A stretch of DNA of 64,000 nt, from positions 4,621,063-4,685,062 of the forward strand of contig NW_008710662.1 of assembly GCF_000327385.1 (NCBI RefSeq). The letters are read 5' to 3'. The translations under genes were made by a program, and so were the position numbers. The notes under the pieces are model-generated. The model had not been told where the DNA came from and made no database searches. It worked only from the letters and a program-made list of their open reading frames with translations. Positions 56,766-64,000 of this stretch are shown here, piece after piece. This stretch comes from Lottia gigantea (Eukaryota > Mollusca > Gastropoda > Lottiidae). Numbering within the stretch: position 1 is the first letter of the stretch; every line of letters begins with the position of its first letter.

Positions 56766-56870
56766 TATAGCCACTTCAGTTAAGGTCTAACGACAGTCTT
56801 CTTGAACGTTCGTCAAATTAACCTTTTGACCTATCCTGATGAACACCGCGTGCCAGTGTTGGAGAGGGTA
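56766..56870. repeat. Dispersed repeat, copy 2, with hammerhead-like motif
   Basis: Related to 42228-42310. In this copy the end reads CTGATGA (56836-56842) followed by ACAC ... GTGT that can pair around an 11-base loop, then TGGAG where a ribozyme would have GAAA. Likely a decayed ribozyme or chance. Confidence 0.4.
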
Positions 56871-56899
56871 GAAATTGAACTCTAATTTTAATTGATTTT

Positions 56900-57119
56900 T
56901 GAATATATGTAAATAGTCTTCAAAAGTACTAGAAATATATGAGAATCGCTTAATTCGTATAAAAATTGTCTTTTCTATATATCACAGGGTGTGTAAAGAC
57001 GTCGAGTAATCAGAATCAAATTTCGACGTTGTAAACACTAATACTAATTGGCTAAAAAATTCCAGTTTCTGAGACTAAAGTATGATTGGTCAAAAAGAAT
57101 AGCGCATCTGTCCCTTTAA
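56900..57119. mobile_element. MITE family A, copy 4
   Basis: Reverse orientation; ends AATAGCGCATCTGTCCCTTTAA. Internal AAGTACTAGAAATAT, AAATTTCGACGTTGTAAACAC and TTTCTGAGACTAAAGTATGATTGG match other copies. The left end is approximate. Confidence 0.7.
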
Positions 57120-57260
57120 ACTTGTTGCACTTCACGTTTCATGAATAAAAACAAGAAGAATGCATTTTGTCAGCAATAAAACAAAGTGATAAGTATTTAC
57201 AGAACTGAAAGATATCTTAATTAGAATTAAGACTGTATTTATAGCTTTGATAGTGTTAAG

Positions 57261-57446
57261 ATGTCTGCTAAAGTAAAACACTGCCACAGATTACAAACAG
57301 AAAGTTCATCTATGGATGAGTGTCATCATCCAAACACTTATGCTGAACATGACTGTTATGTTCCACATAGTAATCGATTTATCTTAAGTACTGACCTTGA
57401 TCAAAATAAAAAAATGGAAAGACAGTACATATATAACGATAGTTGA
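57261..57446 (+). CDS. Short open frame of uncertain status
   Basis: 61 codons from GTTAAGATGT, rich in histidine, serine and cysteine (VKHCHRLQTESSSMDECHHP). No domain, no clear splice donor, no homologue that I recognise. It lies about 1 kb from the receptor start and divergent from it, so it could be the first exon of a divergent gene, but chance is as likely. Confidence 0.2.
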   Translation: MSAKVKHCHRLQTESSSMDECHHPNTYAEHDCYVPHSNRFILSTDLDQNKKMERQYIYNDS

Positions 57447-57781
57447 CCTGCAGATTGCGCTCAAAGTGACAAATGCCTCATGCCAAATTTGACGAAAAAT
57501 AAGAATAAAAAAAATGAATTGTATATTTGATGCCTATGGTAAAGGTGCCCTACCAAAAGCCTTGTACGTAAAGCAACATAATTTTAGAGAAAAAAAACTA
57601 ATCACGACTTGACTGACTGACGAACGATTTTGATAAGCAGTTGACCACTGATATACAGATATGCAAATAAGCTATTACGCCACACGTTTCATATTCAGTT
57701 ATCATTGCGATGATCAATGTCTCTGTCATTCTTTTTACCGATGTAGTTAGCATTAAACTTGCCAATGTTATTACAGCCACC

Positions 57782-58227
57782 GATAATTGCACAATTTTTG
57801 TCCCCGCAAAGCAGTGAAATTTGTCGTGGCAACTTGTGTCATTCGGTGCTTCTCAGCAGAGCGCAGCGTTTCCGGCCACTGTACACGCCACTGTCGAGCA
57901 CTGTATACACATAAGTAACGCCCTGCATACGCAATGCACGACCAAAATAATGGCAGAATCTGCAAACACTGACACACAATGACACAACTGGTTTACGCTT
58001 GCGCTTTCTCTACGCTTTAACAGGCGCAGCCCGCAATGTTTGCGCGATATTCACGTATGGGTCATACCAGTATGCGTGCCATACTTTTAAAAATGTCAAA
58101 ATTCTCTGTACGACATGGCACGCAACCCTATCACCTTCATACACTTCTCATGCTAGTTCACGAAGTCTTCAATCATTGGCAATTCGAAGTGTGTGTCATT
58201 GCGCGGACAGAAATCGTGTAATTGTCA
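57782..58227. mobile_element. GC-richer MITE with 28-bp inverted ends
   Basis: Left end GATAATTGCACAATTTTTGT then CCCCGCAA; right end is the complement of GACAATTACACGATTTCTGT then CCGCGCAA. About 446 bp, clearly richer in GC than its surroundings, no protein frame. Confidence 0.7.
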
Positions 58228-58232
58228 GAGTG

Positions 58233-59984
58233 ATACAATAAGAGACAAATTACCCAGGACAAAATGTCGACCTGTCGAAAATATAGAAACGGGCTTGATA
58301 ATATATAAAATTTCTTAACATCCATTGTTGTTTCCTGTATTACAAATAATCAATATAAAAGGTTCTTTAAATAAGTTTTCTGTCGAGGCAAGTCTGTTAC
58401 AATATCTTTATATCTATTGTCTGGTCCTGACAGCTTCCGTTGAAAGCTGTTATTTAATAACTTAATCACAATTAAAGACCATTCATTACAAAACAGACAC
58501 CGCACTGTTTAAAGAATGACCGTTCTCGCTTTAGTTTCGTTTTACGTCTAGAATCTTAACCTCAAATAATTACCTATTCTAGGCAATGCCGTGGATAATT
58601 TTATGATTTCATATGATTTCTTTCTATTTGTAGTTGGTAAGAATCCCGACCATTCATTCTTAATACGGACCGATTATTTTTCGCTACATTTTAAGATTAA
58701 TGACGTTGATAGGCGTAGCAGACTCCATTAAAAAAAAGGTGATGTAGGCCAGCAAGTTAAAACTTATTCTGAGAACAAGAAAAAAGAGTACATTTCTTTG
58801 AATTTCTTTTAAAACTAGATTTAGTAAAAATGACAAATGAAAACGATGTTATGAAGATAACAGCTTTGGTTCACTGGGGTCTTGTCTACTAGTTGGTCCT
58901 TGACCAAATCTCTTACCATTGACCTTTAATTAATTACAATAATGATTTCGGGGGTTTGGCTACTCTCATATGTACAGGACATAAGTAAGTGGTAAGGAAA
59001 CATCCCTACATTTAGAAATTATCACTCGTTGTATTGGTTCATTTCATGCTCTTTCGGAAATCTGGACAAAATTCACAGCATTTTACATGTGATACTCTCT
59101 CGAGAAGCGCCAGATTATTTTCATCGTGGGGTGGTTTAGTCAACAATAGCGCTGAAAAATATAAGTTCTGATCAACTGTAGTCTCAATCTCATCTGTATT
59201 TCTTTAGTTGTCTCCCATGATTTAATATCCAGCTTAACAGACACTCATTTCAGATAAACCAAAATGCTGAGATTCAAATGAGTATTTGCTAAGAAACATG
59301 ATTTATCACAGTTTCCGGTAGATTAATTCCTATGGGTATGATAATGGTATAGCTTTGAGAGATTGAAAGTCTTGCTTGAACCTGATTTTGAGCCGAAATA
59401 TTAAAAGTGTTCATTTACACAAACCAACTTCTTCTTTCAATCTTTCTCAACCCTCTGTTATCGTACACCAGCAACCAAAGCATTGAAAGCGGGTGCATTT
59501 TAAAACATGTTCAGAAACTTGTTTAACCAAATAGTAAACTGGTTCTAAACAATGGGAATGGGTTTGTGAGTCTTTTGTTTTTTTACTGTATTGATCAAAA
59601 TGGCGGATACCGAGGAAATGCGGCGGGACAGGGCATGGTGGTAGGATCGAATTAGTAGTAGATAGTTGCCTTTATCTCACACTTTCGTGCATAGGTAATT
59701 CCCGTGCAATAAAAATGAGTCTGTCTGCCACAGAACGGCTTTTCAAGTGCACACGAAATGAAATCAATACAATAAAAAGGCACAGTGAGAATGGCAATTA
59801 TTTTACTATTTTCATTTTTCATAGGGTTGAACTTTAGTTGATTATAAATAATCTCATCAAGAACTATCCACGAATGCTGATGGCAAACATGCAATGTAGA
59901 ATCTCTCGCCATCTCGATGTTCTGATTAACAAAATGAAATGGGTTATAATCTTTATGAACAGAATGCTACAAAATCCAAAATAA
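58233..59984. other. Intergenic, nothing identified
   Basis: AT-rich. A 15-codon frame at 59600 (AAAATGGCGGATACCGAGG) with locally higher GC ends at once in a stop. No other feature. Confidence 0.4.
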
Positions 59985-60264
59985 TCTGCTACTCTCCTAC
60001 TTCTCCGACCTAATAAATATCAACACTAACAACACCAGACAGAGGGGAAGACTCATATTGTCCAGAGTCAAGACTACCTACCATGGACTTCACACAATAA
60101 AGTTTCACACGGCTAAGGTATGGAACTTGTTATTTGTTATGCCTTTTTTTTTATTATATGTATTCTTTTTACTTTAAGTCGCTCAAAATAGTCCTGGGCT
60201 AATGTTATTTCTTTGTAAAAACTGACATTAAATAAAGATTTGTATTGTATTGTATTGTATTGTA
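59985..60264 (+). mobile_element. LINE 3' end with TTGTA tail
   Basis: Plus-strand frame LININTNNTRQRGRLILSRV-type sequence continues with TTYHGLHTIKFHTAKVWN, which matches the last residues of non-LTR reverse transcriptases, then a short 3' UTR with AATAAAG and a (TTGTA) run at 60240-60264. Heavily 5'-truncated, as is usual for LINE copies. Confidence 0.65.
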
Positions 60265-60482
60265 ACACTTTGAATGTAATAATATTTCGTCAATTTACAA
60301 GTTATACAATTGGAGTTAATGTTCGACTCAAAGACTTGGATTAATTTACTTTTGTATTTTAAGAATTATTGTACCTATAAAAAATAATGTTTGTACCAAT
60401 AAACCCTTTTATCTCTTGTGTTTTCTTAATATTAAGCATTAATGTATATATTGTTTGCCCATCAACTCTTATCATTATGTGC

Positions 60483-60559
60483 CCGAAGACGACGTGGGAG
60501 ACACGTCGAAACGTTGCATAAAACCAGTGATTGTTGTTCCATAAAGCTGTGTCTATATA
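60483..60559 (+). ncRNA. Hammerhead-ribozyme-like motif at a retroelement end
   Basis: CCGAAGA (one change from CUGANGA), a perfect 7-bp stem CGACGTG/CACGTCG with GGAGA loop, then GAAAC. This is the catalytic half of a hammerhead as found in Penelope-like element repeats. The partner strands for stems I and III were not found. The 38 bp that follow are the repeat also present at 49666-49703. Confidence 0.35.
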
Positions 60560-63500
60560 CCGTACTCACAATTACTAAATACCATTTAAAGACATTATAA
60601 TTCCTGTTACCTAAACCAACATGGGTTTTTCTCCCATGGGTAATACATTTTGAGAAATAACTTTTCTGTTCCTAATCTGGCTAATGAAGACGTTTAAAAA
60701 GCGACGCAATGAGCGATGAGTGACATTTTTCTAATGGCATTGTGGTATTGTTCTATGTACAAATGTTTAGGATAAATGCCGCATCTTGAAAAATTTTCAG
60801 AGTGAAAGGGTTTTAAATATCATGACTTACATAAACCGATGGTGACGTTTTGTGTATTTCTCTGTGATAATGAAATAAGGGATGCAACTCGTTGTGCCTA
60901 CAATTCTCGCTTAGTTCAGCCAACCAATGATTTCTTTTATATTTGGGAAGACTTGATTCTATCCACAGATAAAGTCCAAAGGATTAAACATCGGACTCCA
61001 AACGGTAATGATGCAGCAGAAAACTTCTTTCAGAAATTCGCCATAAAACACTTGTAGTTCGACTTGCTTCAAAATTTATGTGTGTATTCTTCAAAGAACT
61101 TCCATGCAGACTGTAGTTTCAGAAAATACTGATTTTCAGAAAATTATGTCACCAACTTTTGTACTGAATTTTGGTCAAAATTTGTATTCGATCTTTTACG
61201 AATCTTGGCAGATCAGTAGAAGCCAAAGTATCAATTATGTTTATTCAAAAACATTTTCCAAACAATTTCGGAAAATGGTCGAAAAATGACCGCATAAGGC
61301 CGAAAATCATAAAAATTCGGACTATGTTTTGCAAAAACTTTCAAATTTTTAATTAAACAAAATTTGTACCATCAATTTCTTCACTTGGTATCTTTGCCGT
61401 GTATGCAAATTCCTAACCGTTTAGCTGCCATCTGAAAAATGCAAAAAATCTAACAAATTTAATGCAGACATTTTTAATCCGATTATCCACGATTAATCCG
61501 ATTGTTTTAAAATGTAAGTATGAAAAATACCCAGGCTTCCATATCCCCCATCGTCTACTTCAGCATGTCCTTAAACTAAATTAAATTGTCATTTCTGATC
61601 CTGATTTTTTGATTTTGGTATATTACCTTTTGATTTATGTGACTCTGAAAATGGGTAATTTGCATATTTTTGTATCTTTGGAGGGTTATATAACACGAAC
61701 ATGAATTTTTTCACCTTTTAATTTGATGTCATTGTAATGAACTTGTCATTAGCTTTCTAACAATGCCTTTAGTTTATTTTTTAACCTAAAACTTTTCGAA
61801 ATATTCATGATTGATTTAAGGTGATTTTCATATTTATATGAATTTTAATTAAGTTAGCGAAAAAATTCGAACAGATTCATAATGCACGTACAGCTTTAAA
61901 TACATATATATCACATAATATGCCAATTTGAGAAAAACTTTGTGAAAAAAATACTATTTATTAAGAAAATACATGAGTTAAAAAATTATGTAACATGTCA
62001 GGTCAGCAGTTCAGATATTTTTACAGTCGGAAACGTTTCCAAACACTCTATTCCCATTCATGTTAAACGAAATATAAATGCAGACGACATTAAATAGGTC
62101 GGAAGCTAACATATCTGCGTTGAACAGGTCTAGTCCAGAAAAATATGATGAAGTCACCAGAACTTTGTAAATCTATTTTCTATCTAATTTCGAAGGATCT
62201 TCAAAACACACTGAACAATAAATCTGCTACACACATTTCAGGCATGAATTGGCCTGGTTGTATCTCATGATTGTGACCATTATAGTAGTGATGGGGGTTG
62301 TGCGCGAAGCACGCCATGCTTACTCTTTTCGAAACACCTGATTGTACTTTTGTACTTTTCTTTGGAGGATTCAACTACTATAAAACTTTTACTCTCAATT
62401 TGCTATTCTTTGGACAAGATTGTTGAGTGAATTGTTATGATTGTACGGATTTTTATTGGCTTATTTATATAAGCACTGCATTTCGAATATAGTATAGTTA
62501 GGAATGTCTTGGGTCATGGTGGTAACTGAAGATACGTCAAATAGACCACTCAGTTAACACATGTTATGCTTCGGATCTCTATAGCTATCTTATTTAGTTA
62601 CAGGTACATGTGATGGATATTACCTTTAAAATATTTACCCTGCAAGTGTCCTGCAGTCAAATAAAATAAATACTATCATTATTTATAAACTTGCATTATG
62701 TCAGGGGTTTGTAGGATATATTGCATATTTCTACGACAAACACCTTATACTGAAATAAATTATTGTAATAAAGATACAAACACTCATACTCATCGGATTT
62801 AATAACTATTACTATGGCTTCTTAATCAAATAGAAAACTTATTTCCAATTCTCTGAAGGATGGGACACAATTATTGGGTGGTTTAGAAAGCTATTATGAT
62901 TTTCTAATTGTGAATATTTTAAATGAAGTACGGAGCATTCAATATTTAAAATGTATTAGCTCCGAGCTTAAAGACAGCAAATAAAGAATCGGAAAATATT
63001 TAGCATGTATGCTGATGAACAATTATTGATGACAAATTTGTACTCGGTATTTGTCATCCAGGTTAACATTCGAATTCGAAAGTTGTCAGTAACATCACAG
63101 TCTGTAGCTCTACATAATTATGATTATGACTAAGAGACTTTGATTGGGTGCTAACAACTGAGTATCGTCCTCCACCTATTAAAAACTCTTTAGCAATATT
63201 TCAATGATTTTATCTATGATTATTGCATCGTATCACGAATACGGGTTTTGACAAAGTCTTATTAAAGAAGTATTACGAATGGGGGCGTGGTTTGGACATA
63301 CGGGATTATTGATGGTACCAGTAAAAGAGTACGTGGTATATAAAATACCATTTGATATGATTACAATTGTCAAGTGTGTTTCCACCAATTAAGGAGCAAT
63401 TTGATATTCCTTTCCTACTAATTTCCACGAACTATTCTCTCATATTTTCTCATACTGTGCTATATCTATGTCAGTCATCATTTGCGTCAGGAGATATGAT

Positions 63501-64000
63501 TGAAGTTGCATTGACATTTATTTAATTTAGCCGAGCCCATCTCAGCAAGAACACGATTAGTGGTGCAGGTCGGAGGGGCTGACACCAGAAATGTGTCTTG
63601 TCGTTCGTATGGGAAAATTAACCGAAAATCAGCGTGGTGTAGACAGTGTGTTTTAAAGATATGAAAGTAGATAGAAAATAGATTTTAAAGCTGTTATGAC
63701 GTTATAATATTGTTCTGTCGGGATTTTATATATCATTATGTATGTTCCATACAATAAATCCTCGGGATTGCACCCCTTTCATCGTAGAAGGCTCTTCTAC
63801 AGAGTACGATCTTTGTCTCCGATCAATGTCACGGGCAGATTCGACTCTAACAATGCGTTTTACTTTATTTTGAGTAACCCCACACAAAAGCGAATGCTGT
63901 AGCGTGTAAAATATAATTGTCTACGCACCTAATGCAAGAGTTTTGTCAATTTGTAACCTATAGTTGATCTCACATCAAAGCGATCATCAGCTACGTATTG
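60560..64000. other. Intergenic right flank
   Basis: AT-rich with the dispersed repeat at 62322-62460. Near 63281 a GGGGGCGTGG word and at 63338 TATATAAAAT on the plus strand could form a promoter, but no coding exon follows within the window. Confidence 0.3.

Noticed and set aside
59599-59645. ATGGCGGATACCGAGG as a host first exon
   Set aside because: Stops after 15 codons without a splice donor.
63281-63375. GC box plus TATATAAAAT as a promoter for a gene beyond the right edge
   Set aside because: No coding exon follows in the window; such words are frequent in AT-rich DNA.

Overview
The window reads as animal nuclear DNA, most likely from a mollusc. It is AT-rich, dense in short inverted-repeat transposons, and its only clear host gene is a long, intron-rich receptor. 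The species call is an inference from gene and repeat style.

Host gene: a relaxin/insulin-like-peptide receptor homologue (RXFP type, a leucine-rich-repeat GPCR with an LDLa module) runs on the minus strand from 56253 to 2185. I placed 14 coding exons by splice sites and phase: a start exon with a membrane anchor, an LDLa exon, a linker exon, an LRR N-cap exon, eight LRR exons of exactly 72 bp, a large exon with TM1-TM6, and a last exon with TM7 and the tail. They sum to 2172 bp (723 codons plus stop) with every junction phase matching, so the gene looks whole. No second host gene is convincing; a 61-codon reading frame at 57261-57446 is only a weak candidate.

Intron 3 (19397-37622) is a nest of mobile DNA. 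From left to right: one small inverted-repeat element split by another (19993-20779); an assembly gap; a Polinton/Maverick fossil (about 21465 to 34400) with capsid, ATPase and two further genes on the plus strand and polymerase, fibre-like, protease, integrase and PLA2-like genes on the minus strand; then a DNA element (about 34442-37070) holding a LINE fragment, which itself holds a 0.9-kb second copy of part of the Polinton. The Polinton keeps most of its coding capacity, so it is probably young, but it is not whole: about five breaks plus two gaps. Near-identical blocks around the second gap may be real rearrangement or misassembly.

Other introns and flanks hold a 27-bp minisatellite (1-1802), several MITE families (two abut exon edges of the receptor), Tc1 and mariner transposase remains, a Penelope-like GIY-YIG endonuclease fragment, a LINE 3' end with a TTGTA tail, and three short hammerhead-like motifs. 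The rest is AT-rich sequence in which I see no gene.
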